A stretch of 64,000 nt of DNA from Kistimonas sp964291505. GTDB lineage: Bacteria; Pseudomonadota; Gammaproteobacteria; Pseudomonadales; Endozoicomonadaceae. Numbering within the stretch: the first letter of the stretch is position 1; each line of letters begins with the position of its first letter. The stretch covers positions 2,418,001-2,482,000 of the forward strand of contig OZ220216.1 in assembly GCA_964291505.2 (NCBI GenBank), in the 5' to 3' direction. Of the stretch, positions 53,942 to 62,838 are shown piece by piece. Both the position numbers and the translations under genes were made by a program. Under the pieces are notes generated by a model that ran no database searches, had not been told where the DNA came from, and saw nothing but the letters and a program-made list of their open reading frames with translations.

Positions 53942-54189
53942 AATCCGGCATGCATCCTTGCCTTTCGCTGTGACTCCGGGAAAGTCATCCTGCTTTCCAA
54001 TACATTCAGATTACTATATCCCCGGTTCCCACTATTCTCCAGCGACAAATCGCTTAAACAACCATTCTCCATCAGAAAAGCAATATTAAGGCCAATTATT
54101 CCTTTAGACGCTATTCCCCCCCTTCAGGTTCAATCCTTTCTTCACGGAGGGTAGACTGGTGATTCGGGGGAAGTCTGGGTAATCACATC

Positions 54190-54732
54190 ATGAATTATTG
54201 CAGTCATTGCGGCGCATCCATTGAGCTGGCCGTACCGGATGGCGATAACCGGGAGCGCTATATCTGCCGTCAATGTGGCGTTATCCACTACCAGAATCCG
54301 AAGATTGTCGCCGGCATACTGCCCTGGCTGGATGATCATATTCTGCTCTGCAAACGGGCGATTGAGCCCCGAAGTGGACTCTGGACACTGCCTGCCGGCT
54401 TTATGGAACTGGGCGAAACCACCCGGGAGGCTGCGCTGCGGGAAACCTGGGAAGAAGCAAGAGCCCGGGTCAAAGAGCCCGAACTTTACCTGGTCTTCAA
54501 TATTCCCCATATCGATCAGGTCTACATGATCTTTCGAGGCGAACTGGAAAACACTGATTTTGCCCCCGGCGAAGAAAGCCTGGAAACCCGGCTGTTTTCA
54601 GAAGCGGACATTCCCTGGCGTGAACTGGCCTTCTCATCCATCAAAGCCAGCCTGGCCCAATACTTCAACGACCGGCGAAATAACCATTTCCCGGTGCATA
54701 TGGAAGATCTGAAACTATCAACGCCTAACTAA
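54190..54732 (+). CDS. Nudix hydrolase with N-terminal zinc ribbon
   Basis: The 180-aa product has a two-CxxC zinc ribbon (YCSHCGA ... ICRQCGV) and the Nudix box GFMELGETTREAALRETWEEARA. It resembles the NudC-like group but is shorter, so the substrate (an NDP-X compound) is open. It overlaps the convergent YqfO-like gene by 4 nt. Confidence 0.88.
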   Translation: MNYCSHCGASIELAVPDGDNRERYICRQCGVIHYQNPKIVAGILPWLDDHILLCKRAIEPRSGLWTLPAGFMELGETTREAALRETWEEARARVKEPELYLVFNIPHIDQVYMIFRGELENTDFAPGEESLETRLFSEADIPWRELAFSSIKASLAQYFNDRRNNHFPVHMEDLKLSTPN

Positions 54733-55040
54733 ACAGCCGTGATTGGCCACGCTTCCAGCGCCGGTTGCTCATAAGGGTGGGCAGCGCGCAAGGCTTCAAT
54801 AACGGCTGTCAGGAAATGATCTTCAACCACCGTTTCCACTTTCACTTCCGGAACGGCTTCAAGACGACCGGTCTCACCACAATAGGGCTGACTGCCGACT
54901 AAAGGGCGAAATTGGGTCACCCCTTCACATTGCCAGCAGTAATGATCGTAATCCCCTACCCGGCCAGCACCAGCTGCAAAGATCGCTTCCTTGACCTGTT
55001 CCAGATGACTATCCGGTACGAAGAAACAAAGTTTGTACAT
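54729..55040 (-). CDS. NIF3/YqfO-like (PII-like fold) small protein
   Basis: The 103-aa product MYKLCFFVPDSHLEQVKEAIFAAGAGRVGDYDHYCWQCEGVTQFRPLVGSQPYCG ... HPYEQPALEAW corresponds to the PII-like insert domain of NIF3/YqfO proteins as a stand-alone protein. Function unknown. It lies 1 nt from the downstream acyltransferase gene's stop-side partner in the same direction. Confidence 0.85.
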   Translation of the reverse strand: MYKLCFFVPDSHLEQVKEAIFAAGAGRVGDYDHYCWQCEGVTQFRPLVGSQPYCGETGRLEAVPEVKVETVVEDHFLTAVIEALRAAHPYEQPALEAWPITAV

Positions 55041-55041
55041 A

Positions 55042-56199
55042 TCAATCCGACAAATCCCGGTAATGATTAATCACAGGGTTTGAATAAATCTTCAAAAACC
55101 AGTCCTGACTGGCCGAAGAACAGGCATTGAGACGATCCTTGAACGTTTCTCTTTTCTCATCGAGATCAATAGCAGAAAACCGCTCCTGCCAACCGGTTAT
55201 CTTTTGCCCACCCTGACGCTCACATAACAGGTCATGGGCAATATAATTGGAAGGATGCAGGTGATAAAGCGTGTGGATCTGTTTGTCGACTTCACGCGCT
55301 ACATCAACTGCCGAATCAAACTCAGTTCCCAGCGGCTGGCCAAATGCAACATGGACATGCCCTTTCCAGCCCTCAATCCCGGCGGCAATACTCTTAAGGT
55401 CCTCATCTTCAGCCTTATCATAATTGCCGTGATCCGATCTCAGCTGCAACTCATTGGCCTTGCGTTGATCACAGGGGTCGTATTCATAGGCGATCGACAC
55501 GGGCACAATTCTGAGCCGCTTCATCACTTCGCCCAGATTGTGGCCTTTGCCTTTCTGGCTCATGTAGAGCATTTTAATGATGGCGCTGTCTGTCCGGTCG
55601 TTACCATCTTTCGCACGCCCTTCCCGGTGCGCAATCCAGACAGAATGATTCGTCTCAATGGAATGATTAATAAAGGCAGATAGCTTCTGGTAAGCCGCCA
55701 GCTTTTGTCGCAATGAAACCAGTGACCGTTTGACAATAAAGCTCTTGTTCAGACGCATCAGGTCACTGACATACGGACGGCCCAGCAGGTTATCGCCAAT
55801 AGCAACCCGCATGGTATCCATACCGCGACCATAGAGGCCGTAGTTGACGAATGCCGAGTCCATCACGATGTCACGGTGATTACTGAGAAACAGGTAAGCC
55901 TTGTCCGATTCCAGCGCATCCAGCCCCGTCCAGGTAACGTCACTTGTCGTTTTTTTGATAACACGCTCAATATAGGGCGCAATAACGTGCTGCAAACCTC
56001 GAACATCACTGACACCGGAGAGCTTGCGCTGCAACAGAAAACGGGTCAACGGACGAAGAAAGCCCCCCAGGGACATCGCCAGGGAGGGATAACTGAAATG
56101 CACCAGCGCTGACAGCAGCTGTTGATCCTGTAACAGACGATCCAGTATCGGACGAACTTCCTGATCACTGTAAGGACGAATATCGTCGAATTGCTCCAT
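55042..56199 (-). CDS. 1-acyl-glycerol-3-phosphate acyltransferase-like protein
   Basis: The roughly 385-aa product has a PlsC-type acyltransferase fold with the catalytic H-x4-D motif (LSNHRDIVMDSAF), substrate-binding FIVKRS, and IAHREGRAKDGNDRTDSA and RIVPVSIAYEYDP as the later blocks. It probably acylates a lysophospholipid or related acceptor at the inner membrane. The start MEQFDDIRPYSD (56199) is preferred over 56238; no strong ribosome site supports either. Confidence 0.82.
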   Translation of the reverse strand: MEQFDDIRPYSDQEVRPILDRLLQDQQLLSALVHFSYPSLAMSLGGFLRPLTRFLLQRKLSGVSDVRGLQHVIAPYIERVIKKTTSDVTWTGLDALESDKAYLFLSNHRDIVMDSAFVNYGLYGRGMDTMRVAIGDNLLGRPYVSDLMRLNKSFIVKRSLVSLRQKLAAYQKLSAFINHSIETNHSVWIAHREGRAKDGNDRTDSAIIKMLYMSQKGKGHNLGEVMKRLRIVPVSIAYEYDPCDQRKANELQLRSDHGNYDKAEDEDLKSIAAGIEGWKGHVHVAFGQPLGTEFDSAVDVAREVDKQIHTLYHLHPSNYIAHDLLCERQGGQKITGWQERFSAIDLDEKRETFKDRLNACSSASQDWFLKIYSNPVINHYRDLSD

Positions 56200-56424
56200 T
56201 AACACGCAGTCGCTCAAAAATTTATAACTGGATGGCATTATAAACAGATGATCATTCGATTTCTGTATCTGCTGGTTTCGCTTTTGTAAATGCCGCTATC
56301 CCCTGTCTGACAAGGGATAGACGGTAGTTTATGCTTTTGTAAGTAGCTCGCTGCAGCCTTCCCATGTAACAGAGGCTGGCAACAGTAAAAACTGGGTAAA
56401 CATAGCCTTTAGGCTGCCAGCGAG

Positions 56425-56430
56425 TATAAT
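56425..56430 (+). promoter_or_regulatory. -10 box (TATAAT) before the Sel1 gene
   Basis: A perfect TATAAT about 35 nt before the ATG of the Sel1-repeat gene; the -35 region is not obvious. Confidence 0.4.
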
Positions 56431-56465
56431 CCGGCGTACATAACGTCAAGAATGTCGAGGAAACG

Positions 56466-57005
56466 ATGCAGGTCAAATACGGGGTACTAGCAGCCGCATT
56501 ACTGGCAGCAATCGCCACCATCGCACCCGCTGAAGACAAGGCTGCGGAACAAGGAAACACCCTTGAGTCCATGATAAGCCAGGGACGCGAGCTGCTATCC
56601 AGTGGTAACCAGGAGCAGATGAAGCAAGCCGTCAGCGAGCTTCAGCAGGCGGCCAAAGCACATTCCGCAGAAGCGCAGCGCCTGCTCGGTGAAGCCTACA
56701 GCAAGGGACTGGGTGTCGAGAAAAACCTGACCCGCGCCTTTGAGCATTACGCCGACGCAGCCCGTCAACTGGATCCCGTTGCTCAGTATGAAGTCGCCAA
56801 GGCTTACTTCACCGGTCAGGGCACAGACGCCAACATGATCTCTGCCTACATGTGGGCAACTCTAAGCCAGCTGAAAGAGTCCTCTGTGAAGGAGCAGGCC
56901 GTCAAACTGCGCGATGACATCAGTAAACTGCTGACTGCCGAGCAGATTGAGAAAGCCCGCATGCTGTCTGACCAACTGCAGCAGATCTACCTGAAAACGC
57001 AATAA
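56466..57005 (+). CDS. Sel1-repeat periplasmic protein
   Basis: The 179-aa product has a signal peptide (VLAAALLAAIATIAPAEDKA) and Sel1-like repeats (AEAQRLLGEAYSKGLGVEKNLTRAFEHYADAARQLDPVAQYEVAKAYFTGQGTDANMISAYMWATLS). GAGGA lies just before the ATG. Such proteins scaffold interactions; the partner is unknown. Confidence 0.88.
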   Translation: MQVKYGVLAAALLAAIATIAPAEDKAAEQGNTLESMISQGRELLSSGNQEQMKQAVSELQQAAKAHSAEAQRLLGEAYSKGLGVEKNLTRAFEHYADAARQLDPVAQYEVAKAYFTGQGTDANMISAYMWATLSQLKESSVKEQAVKLRDDISKLLTAEQIEKARMLSDQLQQIYLKTQ

Positions 57006-57026
57006 ACCGTCACGCGGTAAAGGGTC

Positions 57027-57266
57027 ATGATCAAGATATACAGTCCCCGGAATCACCTTGAGGCGCAGGGCCTGCAGGATATGCTGGCCAGCCACCATAT
57101 CCATGCCCACATTTCCGGTGCCTATCTGCAGGGTGCCGTTGGCGAACTCCCGGCCCATGACCTGCTGGGACTGCATACCGATATAGCGGATGCAGACCGT
57201 GCCCGGGAACTGGTCAACGACTGGCTGAATGCCACACCGATGATTAACGATACACCGGAGGAATAA
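57027..57266 (+). CDS. DUF2007 family small protein
   Basis: The 79-aa product MIKIYSPRNHLEAQGLQDMLASHHIHAHISGAYLQGAVGELPAHDLLGLHT ... ADRARELVNDW matches the DUF2007 pattern (putative signal-transducing, ferredoxin-like fold). It lies between the Sel1 and SRAP genes in the same direction, 7 nt before the latter. Confidence 0.85.
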   Translation: MIKIYSPRNHLEAQGLQDMLASHHIHAHISGAYLQGAVGELPAHDLLGLHTDIADADRARELVNDWLNATPMINDTPEE

Positions 57267-57273
57267 CGCAACC

Positions 57274-57927
57274 GTGTGTGGACGCTTTACTCTGCTCAGG
57301 GAACAGGTGGATTGCCGACAATTCGGACTGGATCTGCAATTCAACCAGTTACCGCACTACAACATCGCGCCTCGTGACCAGGTCACCCTGATCCGCGACA
57401 CTCCGCAACGGGAATGCGTTACAGCCAGCTGGGGGCTGGTGCCCGGCTGGCTCAAGGATCTCTCCAGGGCACAAATCAACGCCCGGGCAGAGACCATCGC
57501 TGAAAAGCCCATGTTCCGGAACGCCTTCCAGCAGCGCCGCTGCCTGATACCAGCGGATGGTTATTTCGAGTGGCAATCGCTGCCTGATCGCAAGCAACCC
57601 TGGTACATCCGAAAACGGGATAAATCTCTGATGGCCTTTGCTGGCATCTGGGAACGTTATCATGCGTCAGAAGACGTTTTTTATGATTCCTGCGCCATTA
57701 TCACGACGGCAGCCAACCCACTGACCGCAAAAGTACATGACCGAATGCCTGTCATTCTGCAGCCGGAACACTATGCAACCTGGCTGTCCACTGACAGCGA
57801 CCTGGCCGACTGCCAGTCACTGCTACAACCATTAGCGCCAGAGCTTTTGCAACTGTGGCCTGTGTCCACATACGTGAATAATCCCACGCACAAAGGGCCA
57901 CAATGCATTGATGCTATTGCAAGATAA
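57274..57927 (+). CDS. SRAP-family protein (YedK/HMCES-like)
   Basis: SRAP proteins crosslink covalently to abasic sites in ssDNA through Cys2. The 217-aa product starts (GTG) MCGRFTL, so Cys2 is present, and has NIAPRDQVTLI, ASWGLVPGWLKD, INARAETIAEKPMFRNAFQQRRCLIPADGYFEW (with the active-site Asn and Glu) and VHDRMPVIL (His/Arg). All catalytic features appear intact. Confidence 0.95.
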   Translation: MCGRFTLLREQVDCRQFGLDLQFNQLPHYNIAPRDQVTLIRDTPQRECVTASWGLVPGWLKDLSRAQINARAETIAEKPMFRNAFQQRRCLIPADGYFEWQSLPDRKQPWYIRKRDKSLMAFAGIWERYHASEDVFYDSCAIITTAANPLTAKVHDRMPVILQPEHYATWLSTDSDLADCQSLLQPLAPELLQLWPVSTYVNNPTHKGPQCIDAIAR

Positions 57928-57941
57928 CTCCGAACAATTTC

Positions 57942-59114
57942 TCAGCAGCCATCAAACGCCTGATAAACCGCATTAACCAATTGCTCAGCTCTTGGATCCA
58001 CCAGCACATACGGCCCCATGCGATTGGTGACAAAGGCAAAACTGATCTGTCGCTCCGGATCAGCAAATGCCAGCGAACCACCGGCGCCGGTATGTCCAAA
58101 TGCACGGCGGGACAGGCCAAAACCTGAAAGGGGATGATCCGGCTGACTCAGCATAAAACCCAGCCCAAATCGACTACTGCATTTCAGCACCACATCGGTG
58201 CCACAGACCTGTTCCTGAATCGCTTCCTGTACCAATTGATCATCCAATAGCTGTCCGTTACCCGATGACAATAAACCATAGACTTTGGCCAACGCCCTCG
58301 CTGCTCCATGCCCGTTGGCAGACGGAAGCTCCATACGACGCCACTCCGGCCGGTTGGCACTGGTGAGTACACTCATCGGGTTACTAAAGGCGCGAGCTGT
58401 TACACCGGTGGGGTTTCCAGTCATTTCCCGAAACAGCAATTGTGCGGCTTTGTCACCACGCACCGGCTCCCCTTTGGTCATCCGGGCAATCAGCCCATGA
58501 TCTTCATCGGGAATACCGAACATAAAACGCTCGCCCAGTGGCGCCATGATATTACGTTGCAACCAGTGTCCCATACGCTCACCAGCTACCCGATAAAAGA
58601 GTTCCCCCAGCAGCCAACCGAACGTAATCGGTGCGTAACCATGACGGGTACCGGGTTCCCACCAAGGGGATTCCTGCTCCACCCAATGCACCATGGTTGA
58701 CCAATCGAAGAGATCCTCGTCCGGAATGCGAGGATGAAATGCTGACAGTCCCGCCGTATGGGTCAGAATCTGGCGAAGCGTAATGCTCTCTTTGCCATTC
58801 TGACCAAATTCAGGCCAATAGTTGCCAACCGGAACATCCAGCGATAAAAGACCGTCCTGAACCAGCCGTAACATGCAGAGGCTGGCAATGCCCTTACCAC
58901 AGGAAAACACATTGACCAGTGTGTCATGGTGCCACGGTTCCGTACGCTCCTTATCCATGAAGCCACCCCAGAGGTCCAGCACCGGCTCTCCGGCAACCGT
59001 AACCGCCAGCGCTGCACCCAGCTCTTCTCCCTCGAAAAAGAGCTGACCAAAAGATTCCCGTACGGATTCAAAACGCAGGTCATGGTAACCACGAACACCG
59101 TCAGCCGCTGTCAT
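57942..59114 (-). CDS. Serine beta-lactamase-like hydrolase (class C/EstB type)
   Basis: The 390-aa product has the SxxK catalytic motif in VFSCGKGIAS, the Tyr motif in YAPITFG and a C-terminal HTGAGGSLAF in place of KTG, as in EstB-type esterases and LACTB-like proteins. There is no signal peptide, so it is cytoplasmic and probably an esterase or peptidase rather than a resistance enzyme. It overlaps the end of dinG by 4 nt. Confidence 0.87.
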   Translation of the reverse strand: MTAADGVRGYHDLRFESVRESFGQLFFEGEELGAALAVTVAGEPVLDLWGGFMDKERTEPWHHDTLVNVFSCGKGIASLCMLRLVQDGLLSLDVPVGNYWPEFGQNGKESITLRQILTHTAGLSAFHPRIPDEDLFDWSTMVHWVEQESPWWEPGTRHGYAPITFGWLLGELFYRVAGERMGHWLQRNIMAPLGERFMFGIPDEDHGLIARMTKGEPVRGDKAAQLLFREMTGNPTGVTARAFSNPMSVLTSANRPEWRRMELPSANGHGAARALAKVYGLLSSGNGQLLDDQLVQEAIQEQVCGTDVVLKCSSRFGLGFMLSQPDHPLSGFGLSRRAFGHTGAGGSLAFADPERQISFAFVTNRMGPYVLVDPRAEQLVNAVYQAFDGC

Positions 59115-61252
59115 GCAATCTCTCTCCGGTAGGGGGGCATGGAGTTCAGCAACGCCTGCCCATAACGACGCGTAACCAGACGACGATCCATCACAGTAAT
59201 GCGGCCGGTATCATCCTCCCGACGCAATAATCGACCACTGGCCTGAACCAGGCGAATGGCTGCATCCGGAACGGCAATTTCCATAAAGGGATTACCGCCG
59301 CGTGATTCAACCCATTCTGACAGCGCGGCTTCCACCGGATCATCCGGCACCGCAAACGGAATCTTGGCGATGATGACGTGCTCGCAATAGACGCCGGGCA
59401 AGTCGATACCTTCCGCCAGGCTGGCCAGACCAAAGATGACACTGCGACCATCCTCATCGATGGTTTCCTTGTGACGCCGAATCAGTTCCTGCTTGGTATA
59501 GTCATCCTGCAGCATCACCCGGTCACGCAGCTCGCCGGTCAAACCAAAATACACATCACGCATTTGCCGACGGGAAGAGAACAGTACCAACGCGCCCTTC
59601 ACATCACCAATCAATGTTGGCAACTGCTCAATGATCTCTTCTGTATGCCCTTTGGCATCACCAGGATCAGATCGTAATACCGGCACCGACAGAACAGCCG
59701 CATCCCCATGACGGAACGGGCTCGGAACACTCTGGCAATTCGCATCTTTTGGCAGTCCTGCGCGCACACGATACCGATCAAACTTGCCCAGCGCCGTCAA
59801 AGTTGCCGATGTCACTACCACCCCATAGGCCGTATTCCAGAGATGCTGACGCAAAATCTTGCCCGCAAGAATCAGACTGCTGGAAACCACCAGATCCTGA
59901 CTGCCATGGTATTCCACAAAACGCAGCCAACGGGCGACTGGTGGTTCACCTTCCGGATCAACAATGCTCCAAGATTCCCACAACGCCAGGTTGTTCTGCA
60001 GACGCAGCAGCATCATGCCAACCACCGGAAACACCTGCTCGGCGTGGAGCCGATCCACACCGGTCACTTCATCATCCATGGCCGATTTCAGTTCAGCGAC
60101 AATACGATCCGCCAAATCCACCGACGCACTGAAGCCAGCTTTTAAACGCCCGGCCAGCTCCCGCAACTCTTCCGGAATCACACCATCGGGAAAACGGTAG
60201 AGCAGGGTTCTGCCCGATTCCGTCTCTTCTTCCTGACGAAACTCAGCCGCAGACATCAGCGCTTCGCGCATAAACTGCTGCTCGGTCACCAGTTCCTTGT
60301 ATTTACCGGCCAGACGCTCAAACCAGCCACCAATCTCACCCGGTAACGGATGCTGTGCCAGAATTTTTTCCAGCTGTTTAGTCGACTGTTCCAACCAGCG
60401 ACCGGTATCACCCAGTCGAGTTTCGCAGGCGAAATGGTCTATGGCCTTGTCAGGCAGGTGATGGCCTTCATCGAAGATATACACACAATCCTTGGGCGGC
60501 GGCAGAATCGCACCACCACCCAGCATCAAATCTGACAGTACCAGGTCATGGTTGGTGACAATGACATCCACCTTATCCAGCGCACCCCGCGCCTTGTAGA
60601 ACGGACAGTTGGAAAAGTGCGGACAACGGTGACCACTGCACTGGGCATGGGTCGCCGTCAGCTGCTGCCACTGTTCATCGTCCACGGCTACGGGCCAGCT
60701 GTCCCGGTCACCGTCCCAGCGGCTGCCCGCCATGGCGCCAAGCATCTCTTCATAGAGTTTCTGGGCGTCTTTATCCAGATCAATGGAAAAACCTTCTTCC
60801 TGAAACATGGCCATGGTTGCCGAGGCCGCCTGTGTGGACTGCAGCAAGAGATCCAGTTTCTGAAGACAGAGATATCGACGACGCCCCTTGGCCAGGGCAA
60901 GGGAAAAATCCAAACCACTGTGCAGGCGAATCTCGGGAAGATCCTTGTTAATGACCTGTTCCTGCAGGGCCACAGTCGCAGTCGCGATCACCAGCGTTTT
61001 ATCCATCGCCTTGGCGACAGGAATCGATGCCAGGCAATAACCCACAGTCTTACCTGTACCGGTACCCGCTTCCACCACGCAGACAGCAGGATCAGAGGTG
61101 CGCTTGCCACTATCGTCCTGGTCAATGGCGCCCAGAGTTTTGGCGATTTCGGCAATCATCAGTTTCTGGCCAAGCCGGGCCTTGAGCTGCTTGCCGTTCA
61201 GAAAAGACGAATAGGCTTTCTGGATCGATGTTTTGATCTCGTTACTGAGCAT
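59111..61252 (-). CDS. dinG: ATP-dependent DNA helicase DinG
   Basis: DinG is an XPD-like 5'-3' helicase that resolves R-loops and D-loops. The 713-aa product has Walker A VVEAGTGTGKTVGYC, the Fe-S cluster cysteines (QCSGHRCPHFSNCPFYKA plus an upstream Cys in RRYLCLQ), DEGH, and C-terminal motifs SLAEGIDLPG and RLVQASGRLLRREDDTG. Length matches pseudomonad DinG. Confidence 0.95.
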   Translation of the reverse strand: MLSNEIKTSIQKAYSSFLNGKQLKARLGQKLMIAEIAKTLGAIDQDDSGKRTSDPAVCVVEAGTGTGKTVGYCLASIPVAKAMDKTLVIATATVALQEQVINKDLPEIRLHSGLDFSLALAKGRRRYLCLQKLDLLLQSTQAASATMAMFQEEGFSIDLDKDAQKLYEEMLGAMAGSRWDGDRDSWPVAVDDEQWQQLTATHAQCSGHRCPHFSNCPFYKARGALDKVDVIVTNHDLVLSDLMLGGGAILPPPKDCVYIFDEGHHLPDKAIDHFACETRLGDTGRWLEQSTKQLEKILAQHPLPGEIGGWFERLAGKYKELVTEQQFMREALMSAAEFRQEEETESGRTLLYRFPDGVIPEELRELAGRLKAGFSASVDLADRIVAELKSAMDDEVTGVDRLHAEQVFPVVGMMLLRLQNNLALWESWSIVDPEGEPPVARWLRFVEYHGSQDLVVSSSLILAGKILRQHLWNTAYGVVVTSATLTALGKFDRYRVRAGLPKDANCQSVPSPFRHGDAAVLSVPVLRSDPGDAKGHTEEIIEQLPTLIGDVKGALVLFSSRRQMRDVYFGLTGELRDRVMLQDDYTKQELIRRHKETIDEDGRSVIFGLASLAEGIDLPGVYCEHVIIAKIPFAVPDDPVEAALSEWVESRGGNPFMEIAVPDAAIRLVQASGRLLRREDDTGRITVMDRRLVTRRYGQALLNSMPPYRREIA

Positions 61253-61261
61253 TAGCGACCG

Positions 61262-61540
61262 TCAGTGCTCCTGTACTGGCTGCTGACGCAACATCAGCGT
61301 CGCCATATGGAAAAAACCGAAGACGAGTATCAACAGACAATCCATCGCAAAACGGTCACTCATGGCACGGATACGCTCACGCCAGATCGCCACCTCAATC
61401 CCGTGCACCAGCAGGATCAAACCACCGGCAATCAGGAAAATGCTATCAAGAGGGGCCGTAAACGGCATAAAGAAATTCAGGATAACACCCAGCCAGAAGC
61501 CCAGTGTGACCAGTTGACCAAGCGCGAGCATTGCTTTCAT
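61262..61540 (-). CDS. DUF1145 small membrane protein
   Basis: The 92-aa product has three TM helices (MLALGQLVTLGFWLGVILNFFMPF, IFLIAGGLILLVHGIEVAIW, MDCLLILVFGFFHMATLML) matching the DUF1145 pattern, with HGIE in the second helix. Function unknown. It lies 9 nt upstream of dinG. Confidence 0.85.
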   Translation of the reverse strand: MKAMLALGQLVTLGFWLGVILNFFMPFTAPLDSIFLIAGGLILLVHGIEVAIWRERIRAMSDRFAMDCLLILVFGFFHMATLMLRQQPVQEH

Positions 61541-61752
61541 GAATGACCTGCAGGAATCAGGGAAACAAAGCAGCAGTGTATCGCAACTCCTATAAAAAGA
61601 CTGTATCTAGATACAGGTAAATGATTGCAGTTTTTGCATAGTGCCGGGTGACATTCCCCATTGCAAAACAGTACCTCTCCCAGACAGGCTGGCTACGGAG
61701 TGTGGTTTTGGCGATAATCCGGAAACCGAATGTCGGAAACCTTATCAGCAGC

Positions 61753-62241
61753 ATGACCACGCCTGAACACAGCCCCAATCACGCCATCATCGCCGTACTT
61801 GAGCAATATCAGCCGGCAAAACTGCTGGTATGTGCAGATGCGATGCCTGCCGTCGTAACTGCCTGGCTGACGCAAAACACAGATTGTGATTGCACACTGA
61901 TCAGAGATGCATCAGACCTCTCGGATACAGCGCATTTTGATCTCGCCATCATTGCCGAACGCCTGGAAAGTCTGGACAAGTCGACGGCAATGACGCTGGT
62001 CGCAGGGCTTCGAAACCGATACTGTGAACGGATCGCCCTGCTAGTTGACCCAACCGCTGCCGACAACTGGCTGGATACCGACATCTACAGCCTCGGCCTG
62101 CGCATCAGCGAACGATTCCAGCGTGACGGTCAAACCCTCTGGTTCTGCACCTACGACATCGCCTCCTACAAAACCACACCGGACTGGCTGAACGCAAAAC
62201 ACTGGGCCAACCCGGAACATTTTGGCAAATATTGGTGGTAA
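61753..62241 (+). CDS. Conserved hypothetical protein (DUF6231-like)
   Basis: About 162 aa from MTTPEHSPNH; the frame extends to 61648 with a basic leader. The fold looks Rossmann-like, as in a methyltransferase without a clear SAM motif: AKLLVCADAMPAVVTAWL, FDLAIIAERLESLDKSTAMTLVAGLRNRYCERIALLVDP, ending in the conserved DWLNAKHWANPEHFGKYWW. Proteins with this ending neighbour YchJ-like genes in gammaproteobacteria. Function unknown. Confidence 0.78.
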   Translation: MTTPEHSPNHAIIAVLEQYQPAKLLVCADAMPAVVTAWLTQNTDCDCTLIRDASDLSDTAHFDLAIIAERLESLDKSTAMTLVAGLRNRYCERIALLVDPTAADNWLDTDIYSLGLRISERFQRDGQTLWFCTYDIASYKTTPDWLNAKHWANPEHFGKYWW

Positions 62242-62250
62242 CACCGTCTT

Positions 62251-62736
62251 ATGACTGAACAACACATCTGCCCCTGCGGTACTGGTACCGCCTATGATGA
62301 CTGCTGCGCCCATTTTCATCGTGGCGATGCCCGTCCGGAAACCGCTGAACAACTGATGCGTTCCCGCTACAGCGCCTGGGCGCTGGGACTGATTGATTAC
62401 ATCATCGCCACCACCCGGCCCAGCCAGCAACGTTACCTGCAGCGCAAGGCGCTGGAAGAGTGGGCTGATGCGACAGAATGGCAGCAACTGGAAATTGTCG
62501 ATACTCACCAAGGGCAAGCTGAAGACACCGCAGGCGAGGTGGAATTCCGGGCGACCTACCGCTTAAAAGCCAACGGTAAAACCGATGTTCACCAGGAGCG
62601 ATCTTCATTTATTCGTGAAGACGATCAATGGTTCTTTATTGACCCGACTAGCGCAACAGGCTCAAATACCGGTCGAAACGATCCTTGCCCTTGCGGAAGT
62701 GGCAAGAAGTACAAGAAGTGCTGTATGAACAAATAA
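62251..62736 (+). CDS. YchJ-like protein with SEC-C motifs
   Basis: The 161-aa product has two SEC-C zinc-binding motifs, N-terminal ICPCGTGTAYDDCC and C-terminal DPCPCGSGKKYKKCC, around an NTF2-like core (YSAWALGLIDYIIATTRPSQQ). This is the UPF0225/YchJ layout; function unknown. Starts 9 nt after the previous gene, probably an operon. Confidence 0.92.
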   Translation: MTEQHICPCGTGTAYDDCCAHFHRGDARPETAEQLMRSRYSAWALGLIDYIIATTRPSQQRYLQRKALEEWADATEWQQLEIVDTHQGQAEDTAGEVEFRATYRLKANGKTDVHQERSSFIREDDQWFFIDPTSATGSNTGRNDPCPCGSGKKYKKCCMNK

Positions 62737-62838
62737 TCTGATATAGAAAACCAACCTGAATCAGCAATAGTCGTCGTTTAGACTTATCCCGACTGTTAGT
62801 TTCTCAAGAAACGTCATTTCTAGGGAAGGCCTGAACGA

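Noticed and set aside
57942..59114. Beta-lactamase resistance gene
   Set aside because: No signal peptide, KTG motif replaced by HTG; EstB-type hydrolase more likely.
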